Below are positions 31,057 through 44,100 of a stretch of 64,000 nt of DNA, one piece after another. Positions within the stretch are counted from its first letter, which is position 1. The number at the start of each line of letters is the position of its first letter. A model generated the notes under the pieces. That model searched no databases, was not told the DNA's origin, and worked only from the letters and a program-made list of their open reading frames with translations. The stretch covers positions 11,465,848 through 11,529,847 of the forward strand of contig WARS01000016.1 in assembly GCA_008933995.1 (NCBI GenBank). Reading direction: 5' to 3'. Both the position numbers and the translations under genes were made by a program. This DNA comes from Datnioides undecimradiatus (Eukaryota > Chordata > Actinopteri > Lobotiformes > Datnioididae).

Positions 31057-33664
31057 CAATCATCACACCGTTCTGACAAATTAAACTGAACAACTCTTTA
31101 ATGACATTCTTTAGTGTCTGTTGTTGGGCAAATGCATTAACAAAACAATGACTGCTGAGGCACTAATTTTCACTTCTTTCTTCCAGCAGATATATCAAAG
31201 TGGATAGAATTAATGGTCTAAGACTGATCAGTCAGCTGAAAAAACAGGCTGAAATATACAGTGATTGCAAAGCTCCCATGTTAGAAAAATGTTATTTTAA
31301 ATTCAGTATTGACACTATTTTCCTATTTCCTTTCAGTTCGAGCGCTTGCTTAAACCGTGTGTAAGCAACAAGATGCTTACACATGACACACATTTGTCCT
31401 CCTACTTTACAGTCATGCTGTAATGTGTTGCTTTGGAAAGTGTTACTGATTTAACAGTTTGACAGCCGTAAAAAGTATAAAAACCTTCCAGGCTTATGCT
31501 TAGGCTCCACAAAACTAAGAGACATTTTATAGTTTTACTGTTTTTGGTTTTTTTTTTTGGCCAATGTTAAATGCATCTCAGTATGGAAAAAAGGTCAGCA
31601 GAAGGCGTTGTGAGCCAGGCTGCCTGAGCCAACCTGTAATTGCAGTTGAAGGGTCGTTTCCACCTGTTAAAGTGGTAAACGAGAATTCATGTACTCATGC
31701 AAAAAATGGTAATATATTTATTGTTTATATTTGCATTGTGTGTGTGTGTGTGTGTTTGTAGTGTGTGCTTAAAGCAAGCATAAATAGCCTCACAGTCAAA
31801 TTGCCAATGTCATAATGAAAATCGCATCTCTGAGGAACATTAATGTAATGAAACTTCAACTACAGTCTTCAGCTTGTTATCAGTTTGAACATGCTTTTAG
31901 CTTTCAATGTGTCACAAAACTGTATACAATAAATTATACCACATCTGGAGCATATCTACACCCATCTGTTGTCCCAGAGGAATGTTTGTAATAGTCCTTG
32001 CAGCTAATTTGCTTCACTTCATTTTCACGTTTCATGTGGCAGAGATTGGCATCACTTGTTTGAAAGTGTTTCCTAAAAGAAAAACTCTTTAGTCGATGAG
32101 TTTGTTCAAAATTTGTGTTTTTTTTCTTTGCGGGACAGTTGCATATCTGTTATAAGCATCATATCAAAAAAGTGCTCTTTCATCAACTATGGCTCATTTG
32201 AAGGTCAATTTTCTTTATTGCTTATTTTATTTTTACAATTTAAACATGCTGTTTTGCTTTTATCACGTACATATAAAATCTGTATTTACTGTGAGTATAC
32301 ACACGTACTGTACATAATCTTGCACTATTGTTTTCTATTTACAAAACTTATATAGTTTTGTAACAAGAGCATTTATATAGATCTATTTTTTTCTTTGACT
32401 TGTAAAAGGACTCCTCTGAACCTTTATTTGATCATCTTTGTTTTCTTTAGTCATAGATATGTTGCCTATTTGTGACTTGTGACTTGGGGAGGAATGAAAG
32501 CAGTAAAGCTGATCTTTCTGTGGTTTTCTGCTAAGATTCTCACATTCATACTGTATTTGTAAAGTTTGAAATCAGCCAAGAAAAAATATGGATTTGAAAA
32601 TGACCACACTGACAGTTAGTGTGAATAGATATGTAATGTCAGTCTCACCCGCAATGCCCCCCTCAGAGGCAGTGCTGCAACTTTCCCATAAAACAAAAAC
32701 ATATTGAACATTTTTAGTGCACTGAATGTGAAATATAAAGCAATTATAAATGACGTCATCTGTAACAGAAAGTATTATATACAAATGGCAACATGTTAGA
32801 AACATTCTCCAATGCATCATGTCGAAGTCACAGCACATAGTTTGACATTCCTGCAGTTTTTTGATCTTTCCAGTAAAACCTGTTTGAGTCGACTTTGAAC
32901 TCAGGGTATTTTTTTATTTATAACACACAGACTGTTGTTGTGAAAAGAACACTTTCTGATGAACTGATTCCAGACAACATCACCTTCACAGAGACCAACA
33001 GAGACCTGCATGCTGCTGCTGCCATCTGCTCTGGGAGCAAACCAAAGGGATGTAATATTGAGGTTGTGAGACCGAAATTATGCAAGTTTTCCATTTCCTG
33101 CAGCAGGTCATGAAATCACAGAAATGGAATGGAAAGTGGCTGTGTGTATTTAGGGTATACAAAAGTCTGAACAGGTGCCATAACAATGCAGAGACTTCCC
33201 CTCCCTTGAAAGAAACAGGGTGCTGTTTGGCAAAAACAGAAAGCCTGACTGCATCCAGGCAAATTACTAAGCCAGCTGTGCTGTTATTCTACCACTGATG
33301 GTCTCTTGGGTCCCTACTGTGCACGTCTGAACTGCATCCAGCTACTATGCAATGAACAACAAATGCTATATTCCCTTTTTGAATGCAGCTACTTTGTGAC
33401 TGACATCCGATGACATCAGTATGGTGCTAATTCAGTGGTTATTTCTAAAGTGACTAAATAGATATTCAATGAATTTTATAGTAATTTCAAGGCAATATAT
33501 CATGAAACAATCTTTTCAGCACAAATGATACTTTTCTAGTTCATTATAGGTTTGAAAATTATTGATGAATGTGTACCATTTCTACCGAAAACAAAATACA
33601 AAAACCGACATTGGTCATACTTAGCTCACAGATAATGCCTTAAATGCTAATAATCATACTCCTA
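31057..33664. other. intergenic sequence between two LTR-like insertions
   Basis: AT-rich, with a short (GT)n at 31736-31755. The open frames at 32895-33113 and 33080-33298 have no recognised similarity. No RNA gene seen. Confidence 0.65.
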
Positions 33665-33669
33665 TTGTC

Positions 33670-34074
33670 TGTCACAGAGAATGTGCCACACGGAGGAACT
33701 CGAGATGGACACACAAAGAGCAAGGATTTCAAAACAGTTTATTTTTGGGCTTAGGCTTACAGATGGTCAAAATCCAGGTAATCAGTCCAAGAACAGGCAA
33801 AATTAAAAAAAAAAAAAAAAACAACCCAAGAAATCCAAAGAGACGGGGAAACACAAGGAAGCAAAGCACATCTAACACACAAGCAACAGACCAACAAGGA
33901 ACAAAGGAAGTGACACAACTTAAATAGACTGGGGAGTGAAGGCAAACAAGACACAGGTGAAACCAATGAACTAATTAGGGAAATGAAATGAGTAGACAGA
34001 CACGCACAAGGGAAAAACCTTTCAAAATAAAAAAGGGTATAACAAAGCAAGGGACTCAATTCAAAACCATGACA
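33670..34074 (-). mobile_element. solo LTR retrotransposon remnant with 5-bp target duplication
   Basis: The 405-bp element begins TGTCACAGAG and ends CCATGACA (TGTCA...TGACA). It is flanked by the direct repeat TTGTC at 33665-33669 and 34075-34079, the 5-bp duplication expected for LTR-element integration. On the - strand it has a TATA-like TATTTAAG (33926-33919) and AATAAA (33743-33738) in LTR order. A 17-18 nt poly-A run at 33806-33822 lies inside. There are no internal coding regions, so it is a recombined solo LTR. Confidence 0.8.
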
Positions 34075-34079
34075 TTGTC

Positions 34080-37000
34080 TTCTAAATGTGCACACTGGGT
34101 TGATGTTTTGATTTCTTTATCTCACTGTCATTCATATTGTAAAGATTTATTGTGCTTTGACTGAACTAATGATTACATATTACTGACAGTCTTTACCTGA
34201 TAAATCCAAAAATACTTTTCACATCAGGCTTTTAACAAAAATTTCATTTTGCTTTCACGCTAACAAAATAAATCAACTGCAAGATATTCATATAATGTAA
34301 CACTCCTTTTATCCAGTTGGTGTCTATGTTGAGCTTTGTTAAAAAGAGTACTTACTCCTGAATGTAAAGAAAACTTCTGTCACCCTACTAATACTGCCAT
34401 ACAATCAACAAACAAACAAACAAATACAAAGACATTATACTTGTGCTACCTACTACAATTTAGTAATATATACAAGTAATTACAAGTTTCAAAATTACAG
34501 CTTCAAGCTGCCTAGTACCTTCACAACAAATCACTACTGTGACAACTGCAGCTTAAAGCTGACACTTATCCACAGACAAGCCGAAAACTTTCTCAATTAG
34601 TAGTTTAACTACACAGCAACTGAGGAGCTGTGTACCCACTGAGAAAAACAACACAGGGCTGCAGCCACAGAGTGATCTTTGTCTCTAGTCCTTTCAAAAC
34701 CCGAAACTGTCAACTATTGGCCAATCAGCAGATGAGACACACCTCTGCAATCACTTGAAATGGCAAATCACACAGCACCTGCAGGTCATCAGCACAAACA
34801 CATGCACTTTTGGTATGTTGGGTCTTTGTTACTTTCTGAGGACCGCAACCTCAGACATACATGTGAGGACAGAGATGGCAGAGAATTTCACCACATCTGT
34901 GAATTGCCACAAAACAAACAAATTTATCAGACAGAGCTGGAGAACAATGGGAGTGAAAAATAATTAAAATATTTGGACTAACAGTTTGTAATTTTTATAA
35001 ATTCACATTTTACAGTGACACCTTTATACCACCTCATGCATGTACATCTGTATGCTAAATATATCTGTACATAATCTGCCTTGTTGACATTGATGTCTGG
35101 CTCATACAGAAATGCAAAAACAACAATCAGAAACAGTTTAAACTAAGTTTACAGTAAAAGGAAATGTCACAGAAACCAACATATACTATATATCTTGGGA
35201 AGGTGTTCAAAGATGTGAAAACTAAGCTGAAAGGTCACAGACTGTCATAGTTATCATCGTTTCTCATCTCGAAAAGATATATATATGAATATCTCAGGTG
35301 TTAATTGGAAACAGCTTTAATTCTTTGTGCATAGGCAGATACATACATCTCTCATCCTGCTAACGTGTAAGTGTTATTTCCTCCTATTCTATCATGAATG
35401 CTGAGGGCACAGCTTTGATGAGTTCAGGCTGATGTGACCATGAAAAGATGAAGAGACATAAATGACAGCCTACGGAACAACACGGGGAGGATCAAATCTC
35501 ACATCAACAACCGCCTGGCGTATCAGCGAGAAAGAATGTTTACAGCTCTGCTGCAAGGCTTTCCTGAACAGAGGAACACAGCGCTGACAGAATTTATCAC
35601 ATCTGTGATGCTTTATGCTCAGCTGTACTGATGCTGAATGTTTCTTTGGTGTTGGAGGGTTGCAGCACCCTGCTATAGATGTTAACTCACTGGACATCAG
35701 ACAACATTTCCTCCTGACAGCAGGAGCACAAATGAGTAAGAGGGAAATTTCGACATATTACACGATTATGTTCTTTCACTTTGAAGCCGTCAGCCCAAGG
35801 TTTTCTTTTTATCTGAATCTAAAAGCAATTCAAAGTCAATTGACTTCAGCTCACTTTCACTCAGAAAAGAAGTGCGTTTAAGCCCCTGAAAGCATCTGAC
35901 AACTCCAAAGACCATTGATATAGTGGACAGTGTGTGAGGAAGTTAACATTCCGGGGTTTACTTCAGCAGGAGCCCCCCTCGCAACATTTTCCTCTATCTT
36001 TATAAAATCAATAAAATGCACATCCACTGGGCCCATTGTTGGAATTTAATTAAGAGTTCAAAGAAACGGATGTTGTTTTTTTGCAGCACAGACAACTCCT
36101 TGTCCATTTATCTGGTGAAACAGTATGATTTATTTAGAAAGTCTTCTATGGACACCACTTATATGAGATGACTTACGGCTAGAAGATGATTGATATGATA
36201 CCTGGTGCTTGTGATGTTTCAGAGAAGGTTGCTAATACCTTTTATTGTGTGGTTTAATGATTTTTCTTTTATGTGTGTTTTTATGACTTTATTGCGGGCT
36301 GCAGAACAATCGGTCCTTTGGGGACGGTAATGTCTTAACTATTTTTTTCCCCCCACGGATACCTAAAACTATGGACAGTAATTCATAATTTTTTGTTGAA
36401 ACCAGACATTTATTGGCTGTGACACATGCCGGCGTTTTAATACAAGTGATTATATTAATTGCAGATAATGAGGATACAAATCATACGGCTGTAGAATCCA
36501 TTGATTGACATTTCAACTAAAGTCCAAATCAAATGTGACACTGTGATCAGTCATCATCCAAGAAAAGCACAATTTAACAGTTTCAATCCTTTCCTCAAAC
36601 AGAGTAATTCATTCAGGCTGTGATGTGAAGTTTAAGTTATGATTGAAAAATCTCATTTGTGGGTCAGTGATGATCCCCTGTACAAAGTGCAGACCAACTT
36701 CCTGGTCAGTTAACGTAAAAAGCAGTGTATATTATGTTTTTTTGGTTGTATGGTATGGTACGTATAACATCCAAACCATTCAGTCAGCTACAGCCCCCTC
36801 TTTTTTCTTAGATTTTCACCTCTGAATTATTGTACAGTAAATGTATTATTCATATATTATCCATTTTTTATATCTGATATGACATCAATTGTGAAATATG
36901 TAGGGCCTTCTTCTCTTGAATGATCACTTTCCAGATTGTGTCACATTAAACCTCTACCCATTCGATGACAGGAGAATAAGCATGGGAGGCCACGTTCTCG

Positions 37001-40000
37001 ACTATAAATTAAACTGGCAGCTGTATCCTCCAGCTGTCGGCTGAAAAGAAACGCCCTGAAATTGAACATGCAAAGAAAATGTATTCTTAGCCCTAATGGT
37101 ATTGGTGATAGTTTCTGAAGTATATATAAGGTGACTGAAACTTCTTGTCTTTCTGCTTTTCTCTTTCTATCCTTTAAGACGATCATATTGAATTTGAAAC
37201 AAAGGAGAAAATCCCAGAACATGTGCCAGAAAACTAAAGTAGTACTGACTCAAGACCACATGGTGTCAGCGTTACACACTGGACTAAAAGAAATACATAG
37301 TGCAGGACGTTTTTGACATTTTGAGTCCTTCACACTAATCTTTGCAGCACTTAACACCTCTGAAGTGTTTTTCGATAAGTCTAATTCCAAACTGCCCTCT
37401 GCATTTCGAAAGTTTTCTTGTAGCAAGATCTGGTTCAGAAAATTCACCTTTTCAAAGATGAAGTTGATGGATTGTGCCAGATGTTAGCGATACCCTCAAA
37501 ATATATTCTAGTCACATGTGAGCTAGCTATCAATTGACATTTACCATTGAAATAAGTGTATCAATGTATGATTTTGGTAAATGGGAGGATTTTGGACATG
37601 TTGGTTGGGCATGAGATCTGTTTAAAAGCTAAGCATGGCAGTTCATTCTTGACCTTGAAAACAAAGGATGTCAGTACAATCCTCCACTCAGGGTCCACTT
37701 AGTTGCTTGCTCTTTGGCTTTCAATGGTATCACATGGTCTTCATGTGCATGTGCAGTTAGATCAGCAAATATGCAATTGTAAGTTTGAACATCCAAAATT
37801 GTAAGCTCCTGAATCAGCAAGTATGTGGACCTTGAACTGTGTCACCAGTTTTGTACTGAAATCCTTGAAGAGTGCAGCTCTAAGTGTTAATAAGCTGTTA
37901 ATAAATTGGCTCTTGTCCAGAAGCCTGCAGCCATTTCCTGGACGGAAAGCAGTTGAAAAGTCTATTGAAGAAATCCTCTTGATGAATTGCAGAGGCAGCT
38001 AAAACAAGCAAGTTTCATGTTTTGCTAACAATTAATTACAGCTCATGAAAAAGGGCAACACAGCCATGTTCCTGTGTGTGTGGAGTTGCTACAAAAAACT
38101 GGTCATCTCAAACTCTTAAGTTACCAGACAAACAAAAGTGTTTGAAGTTTTTAATGTCAAAGTCAAACTTTTACATGATTCATCTTTGTACCAAACCATT
38201 CGTCAACAGCTCCTCTTCATCCTCGTCATAGCAAATGCAATTAGTTCATTATGTAATTACAGGATTGGGGCAGCGACAACAGAGCCAGCCCCATAAGAAA
38301 AGAAAACAAAGAAGAGAAAAATAAAATAACTTTTTTTTCTCATTTTTTTCTCAAGTGCAGAGTTGAAGACCTTAAGCATGCCATTGTCTGTTATGGTTTC
38401 CAGTTGTCTGTTCTACAGTGTAGTTTTATCTGTACATGGCTATAAGGGTAACAGCACGAGGGGGATGACAGGTACATGACGTGTGCTGAAGCGTCTGTTT
38501 TTAAAAATGTCTCCATTAGTCGTTGATAGATCTCAGACATTACACTCTTCTCTGTCTCCCCTCTCTGTTCTGCAGAAGACTGAAACATATTCATGTTTAA
38601 ACGTGCAGTATAAAAAAGATACACACCCACACAGATTCATGTACAACAAGTTCCCTTAATTCCAGATGGGAGGGTTTTCAAGGTGCCATAATGGAACTGC
38701 TTTAAACAGCAGTCTGAAGAAATATCTGCCCCTCTGAAGCGGCAGGGCCGTGTCAAGAGTCTCTTTCCAACACAGACAAACAGGCGGTTAGTTCTTCTAG
38801 ACCTTTCTGCCATCCGAGGGATTGAGACACATTTATCTCAACTCTTTCTCCCAGAGAAAGTGCGTGTGTCCCTCTGTCTCTCATTGCATGTACCCTGCAG
38901 GATGTTGTGATTGTTTTCACGAGTCCCTTTTTAATGTGAACTCTCCGTGAACAGATTAACTCCATGCGTTAGGCCTTGAGTTTCGTCACATCCTCAGCGC
39001 AGTCCATCAACATCAGAGCTCAGTAAACAGCCTCGTTGGGGATTTGGAGGTAATGAAGGCTTAGGGAGTTAAGTACATCAGTGGTCTGAAACAAGCTAGT
39101 GGGGGTCGGCTAGTTGTTGAAGTTGAAAGTATTTACAGGTATACAAAGTGTTATCACGTAACTGTAATTGTAGAATACACCCATTTCTAAGCCTGATTAC
39201 CACTGTTAAATTACTGTAAAGGATATGGTGTTAACTGCTTTACTGCTTTCACACATTGAGCTATCTTTGTGAGGGGATGAGCAGCAACAGTCTGTGTGTG
39301 TGTGGGTGTGTGTGTATGTGTGGCCAAAACCACAAGTAGTTAGATAGTTAAGATGTTAAACATTGTAGCACATCCTACCTGAGTGTTGTTCTCCTTTCAG
39401 ACTAACTCTTTGCTCTACGCAGATCTATGAACTCAATTGTAGCACACTCTTAACAAGCATGTCGTCTTCGCCTCATCTGATCCAAAACAACCAGAAAAAT
39501 GAAGAGACACACTTACTGGCAATTTCCAGCAGTGTTACATTCGCCTATCCAGACATTAATGAGATCAGTGCAGATCAAGGGAGGAGAAGAGAGGAGAAAG
39601 GAAACTCATTAAGACCACAGGGACGACCTAACCCTATTATCCCTATCACACCACTGAACCACACACTGATGATGGGAATTAAGATGTGCTGGCCTCGATC
39701 CACACCCACTCTTCAGCCCAGTGCAGCAGAGTGTGTCTGGAGTCGTGCACTAGCTGCTGGGAAGGACGAATGTGAAGGAGCCTGTTATCTGCGCGGTTCA
39801 GCACAGCAGTATGGGCGTGTTCAGGTCGGCACTGTGCGGTGAAAAGGGTGCAGCAGAACTCTGCGCTCCCACTACATTGTGTTTCTTTTTTGCTACAGCC
39901 TGCGGCATGTTTCCTGCCAACTCCAGGCCGTGAAAACTGAGCGAAAGGCCCAAGGTTACCCCAAAGTTGCTCCACGATAAAGAAGGAACAGCTTAATCCA

Positions 40001-40500
40001 CTGAAGCTAACCCCTTTGCCGCCGTCATTATCTCCATTTCCCCATAAGCACACACATATACTACAGATGTATCCAAATAGGCGTGGTATCGAAAAAGGCG
40101 CGTGGTTTAAAAAAGAGAAAAAAAGTTAGCATTATCTTTCTTTCATGCAGAGTCCTTTTTTCTTTTCCTTTTTTACTTACAGAAATTTGGTTTTTCTATG
40201 AGTCCTACTTACAGTATGCAGAATATCTCATATTCCCACATTGTCTTATCATTACATAGAGTAGATGTCATGTCTGAAATTCCCTTTAATGAAGCCCTAC
40301 ACATCAGTCAGAGAGATGAGTAATTATTTAAATACATTTCATGTTTAAATACTGGCTGGAGGGCGAGCAGGCAAAATGCTACAGCTAGTTCAATGGGACG
40401 CAATATGTTAAAAACTTATGATAAAGAGCACATACACACATAGTGCATACGAATTACGCACTGCGCATATCTTAATATGGGTTTGTGTTTCTACTTATGT
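34080..40500. other. intergenic sequence between crmp1 and pcdh7
   Basis: No coding exon is recognised on either strand. The longest frames (39459-39842 + and 39679-40053 -) overlap each other on opposite strands and match nothing I know. A (CAAA)n run lies near 34407-34424. Some of the right part may be pcdh7 3' UTR. Confidence 0.6.
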
Positions 40501-40742
40501 TTTAATATGGCGTGTGTGTGTGCGCTTAATGTTTTCTGTATGAAAGTTAATGCACGTTATATACTTTATGTTACACTGCCACTGAATCATGTCATAAACT
40601 GTGGCCCTATGCATGTTCACATTCTGTAAATGCACTTTATGAATTTGTGTTTACATGCTTAGGTCTGAATGTGTAAGTGCATGCGTGCGTGTGTACATGT
40701 ATGTGCGTGTATTGCCATGTATGTGGGTGTGTGTGTGCGTGC

Positions 40743-40783
<41 letters not shown>

Positions 40784-41876
40784 CATTTATGATACATGAA
40801 CACTGTTAGGACACTGTAGGTGTGAGTTAACCCGTCACCTCAGTCTACTCTGAAACGGTGGACACCAGCAGAGAGATAACACTACCGTTTTATCAAATAC
40901 ACACGTACAATATATACATACAGACCGGGTGTGAAGGCAAAATAATAATAAACACGTATTTTCGCACACACACTGAAATACAGTGGAACTACTGACACTC
41001 TATGAGAACCTTGTATTCTGAATGGTTACATTTGAGTAGTGTAGAAAAAGTCTTTTCACATTGTTACAGTTTGTTTTGTTTTGAAAGAACAATACCTGAT
41101 TTCTGAGATCAGCACGTTTTTTTCTCTACCATGTAACTGTACAGTGACCACGTTTGTTGGTGCTTCAGTACTTCGATTTATGGTGGGATTAGCAGTTTGA
41201 TTGGTTAATATCCCCGTCTTGTGTTGCGATAGCGTTGTTTAGGCGTTAGAAAGTTTGATTGGTTTGAATTACATCCAAATAGCTTAATCAAAGACCCGTT
41301 ACTTCTTTTCATCTAATAGGACTGGATAAGACCTCAGAGGTTTTTTTCTTCAGCAGATGGTTCACCAGTTGAGTCCAAATCTCGCTCGCTGTAGCCTCAG
41401 TGAAAGTTTTTGTATGCACTGAAGTATTTTTAGCATCAGGATTTACTCAGTCTCAATCTCTCTCTTCTTCACACAGATCCCTCTGTGGCAGAGGGTCAGG
41501 CATGCATTGGATTCAGGTAAAAAGAAGAGATGAAGTTGTCCTCCTCCACATGGACATAATGGGATATTTGCCTGTGGGCAACGTTCACTAGTAGTTAAAA
41601 AATATGTTTTTTTTAGAAAGCACTCCCGGTCAGAGCTCCCTGAAGAGTTGATCCATCACTTGCTTAAGTTTTAAGTGCCTTTAAATATTAGTCAGAATCC
41701 AAAAGTTCCAATTTGATATACAGCTTTCGGACAACACCTTTTCTGACATTTTCACTTCTTCACAGCTTTAAAAAGGCCCTCCACACTGATGAGTTACTTG
41801 TCAGTAAAGTCTTAATCCTCCCTCTTTTTTTCAGAACAGGGAGTAGCGTAGTGGTGATTGCTCCATCGCAAGGTTG
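40501..41876 (-). other. pcdh7: probable pcdh7 3' UTR
   Basis: It follows the pcdh7 stop on the - strand. The first plausible - strand poly(A) hexamer is ATTAAA at 40506-40501, implying about 1.4 kb; a longer UTR is possible. It contains the GT-rich repeat at 40681-40778. Confidence 0.35.
40681..40778 (+). repeat. GT-rich microsatellite
   Basis: Irregular GT/GC/AT alternation followed by pure (GT)n from 40745 to 40778. The alternating purine-pyrimidine with CG steps (GTGCGTGCGCGTGT) suits Z-DNA. Confidence 0.9.
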
Positions 41877-42415
41877 TCACAGGTAGACCTCGCGGCGTGA
41901 CAACGTGAGGCAGGACGTGGTCTTGTAGTCCCCTCCTGTCCGAGTCAGTGGTATGACCTCAGGTGGGTTCTGGCCTTCTCCTCCTTCCTCTTCCCGCTGG
42001 CGTCTCCCAAAGCCTGCGCTGCTGAATGTGTCGTAGGAAGCCGAAGTCATCTTGCGGTTCAAAAGGTTACGGTTGTGATCGCCCATGTTCCTGTTGCGGT
42101 CTCCTCTACCCAGGGTGCCAAGAGGATCTCCGTTGGCTAAGGGTAATCTCTGACCTTCTCCGCTGACGACCACCCCAGGTTCCGAGCTCCCTGCGCTGCC
42201 AGCACTCTCACTGTCACTCTCATGGTCGTTACCACGGAGGTTGTTGTTATCGTCACCCGGGGCAAAGGTGGAGAGCCGTGGGGGGTCGCTGCCATGGCGT
42301 TGGCGCTGGCGAGGCGAAGCACGGACAGGCATCCAACAGGTGTCAGAGTGACCAAATTCATCACACTCCCTGGTGCACTTTCCTGTCAGAGCTACATCTG
42401 GTAGCTGTCTGGCAT
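41877..42415 (-). CDS. pcdh7: pcdh7 last coding exon
   Basis: The acceptor is TTCGTGCAG at 42416; 179 codons include the stop. The Cys-containing LTGKCTRECDEFGHSDTCW block is typical of delta-1 protocadherin tails. Ser/Asp/Asn-rich and Arg-rich stretches follow (NDHESDSESAGSAGSSEPG, RGDRNRNMGDHNRN), then the conserved IPLTRTGGDYK and SRREVYL. Confidence 0.9.
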
Positions 42416-44040
42416 CTGCACGAACAAAAGAGACAATAAAAAGAAAAGCAGAGAGAAGGTTTACATTTCTGACTTTATTTGACGACAGAAAAAAAGAAAA
42501 CAGAGGACAAAGGTTATAAGGAAGAGGAAGTCAGAAAGGCAAGAAAACTGCTGCTAGAGCAACATGGAAATTGCTGACTTCAGAAGAATGTATTGAAACA
42601 AAAGTCCCAGCCGTGCTGAGCATTGCACCAAAGGTGAAAGGGGAGGTCAAAACAACGCGGCCAAAGAGGGGATAATTGTCAGAAATGTAAATGACAAATA
42701 CACATTTCTTTACATGTTAGAGGTTCAAAAAGCTAGTGAGGCCACCTGAGAGTGAACACTGTTGCCCTACATGGTCAAGTGTCAAAGGTTACAGTTATTA
42801 TCTATGTAAGCCAATCATTTATGAATCAATACTGACATCACGTTAAATGCAGAGAGAGGACTTATAATGATGATGGATGAGGTAAATGTGACTTCCCTGC
42901 CAATTACAGACACTGTTCTGCGTCACATTATATAATACATTACATACACATCTAATGAGTGACTGAAAACAATACAGTCATCCACTGTTTGATTTTAATA
43001 GCTTCGTTCTTTGCAAGAAATTCAATATTTCAGCTGTATTCTGAATATAATTCCAGTTTTGTTGCCTACGTGCGGCGGCAGAGGGAAATTCATGTGAAAC
43101 CAAACAAGCATATAATTATAGAGTTTAATCATAACCAACACAATAAATTTTCTGTTCAATTCCTCTCTCCATCTGACCGTGACCGCAACTTATCAAGAGC
43201 CAGAAAATGTTCAAGATTTCACATGTTGGTGAAAAGGCAGCATTTAACCCCCGAGCTAAACTCTGTCACCAATGTCACAGTGACCTTGCTGCATGCCATG
43301 ACTACATACAGAGGAAAATGAAAAAAAAGTCTTTTTTGCCACTCTTCATCCTTGAAAAAGACCCAGTATAAAGAGGCAAAAACACAATTTCATTTGTGAA
43401 AGAGATGACTGACTGTGACTGACGACAAGGCCATGGATGAGCCTCTTGCACAATATACTGCTACAAATGAGCTTTTTCTTAAAATCTCTTCACATGGCAC
43501 ACATGCGTACACACAGACACAGTACAATGGCTTTATTCTTTATAAAACTCGATTCCATCATGTCAAGGAGCGCAAAAGGCTTTTAAGACCTTGACCGCCA
43601 ATTCAAGGTTTCACAGTGCCTGTGCATGCGTGCATGTCTTCGTGTGTGTGCTTATGCGACTTAGAGTGTGTCTAAAATCAAAACTTTCATAGAATACAGT
43701 ACATGTAGCCTTGAGTGACAAAATATGTAAGTAAATGTATCTGGGTCACTTGATTGTAATTCTGAATAAGTTCAATGGATTTTGTTGTCTGTTTACTGTG
43801 AGATTAGTACACGCGTGTGTGTGCTTGGTTGCTCTGACCATTTTCCACATGCTCCTCTTCTCCCACACTGCCCTCCGGTGTGGTCCGCTCGTAGCCTTCT
43901 TCAGGCAGCGGCAGGGCTCCCAGCCGCGGCCCTGATGAACTCTTGCTGCTCGGTGTCTCCGAGTCCTCCAGGCCACTGTCATAGCAACCGCCATCCTGAG
44001 GCTGGGTGACTACCGAGAAGGTCACCCGGCGAAGGGTCCC
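41877..44040 (-). CDS. pcdh7: Protocadherin-7, C-terminal cytoplasmic exons (partial)
   Basis: Protocadherin-7 is a delta-1 protocadherin, a homophilic cell-adhesion receptor of the nervous system. Two coding exons on the - strand are seen, 44040-43839 and 42415-41877 (TGA 41879-41877), joined at a split Asp codon into about 246 residues. They encode the CM3 motif RRVTF that binds protein phosphatase 1, YDSGLEDSETPSSKSSSGPR, YERTTPEGS, LPDVALTGKCTREC, FGHSDTCWMPVRASP and the end RREVYL. The tail GDHNRNLLNRKMTSASYDTF and IPLTRTGG fits PCDH7 better than PCDH1 (KREIYL end) or PCDH11. The ectodomain, membrane segment and CM1/CM2 are not in the window and must lie beyond 64000. Confidence 0.9.
42416..43838 (-). 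other. pcdh7: pcdh7 intron (1.4 kb)
   Basis: The intron between the two tail exons. AT-rich; the frame at 42959-43321 (+) has no recognised similarity. Confidence 0.8.
43839..44040 (-). CDS. pcdh7: pcdh7 penultimate exon with PP1-binding RRVTF
   Basis: It starts in phase 0 (GGG ACC CTT) after the acceptor CTCCCTGCAG and ends AAAATG|GTCAGA. It encodes GTLRRVTFSVVTQPQDGGC, the Ser-rich SETPSSKSSSGPR and ERTTPEGSVGEEEHVEN. The acceptor is preceded at once by a (TG)24 tract on the sense strand. At 202 nt, skipping it would shift the reading frame of the last exon. Confidence 0.9.
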
Positions 44041-44048
44041 CTGCAGGG

Positions 44049-44050
<2 letters not shown>

Positions 44051-44098
<48 letters not shown>
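44051..44098 (-). repeat. (TG)24 tract directly upstream of a pcdh7 acceptor
   Basis: A perfect (CA)24 on the + strand, hence (TG)24 in the pcdh7 transcript. Only 10 nt (GCTCCCTGCA) separate it from the exon. Confidence 0.97.

Positions 44099-44100
<2 letters not shown>

Noticed and set aside
39459-40053. overlapping 127- and 124-codon frames on opposite strands
   Set aside because: No similarity recognised, no splice context, and opposite-strand overlap; likely chance.
41877-44040. assignment of the tail exons to pcdh1
   Set aside because: The end RREVYL, NRNLLNRKM and VRASP segments fit PCDH7 better, and the other neighbours belong to the human 4p group; pcdh1 is a less likely alternative.
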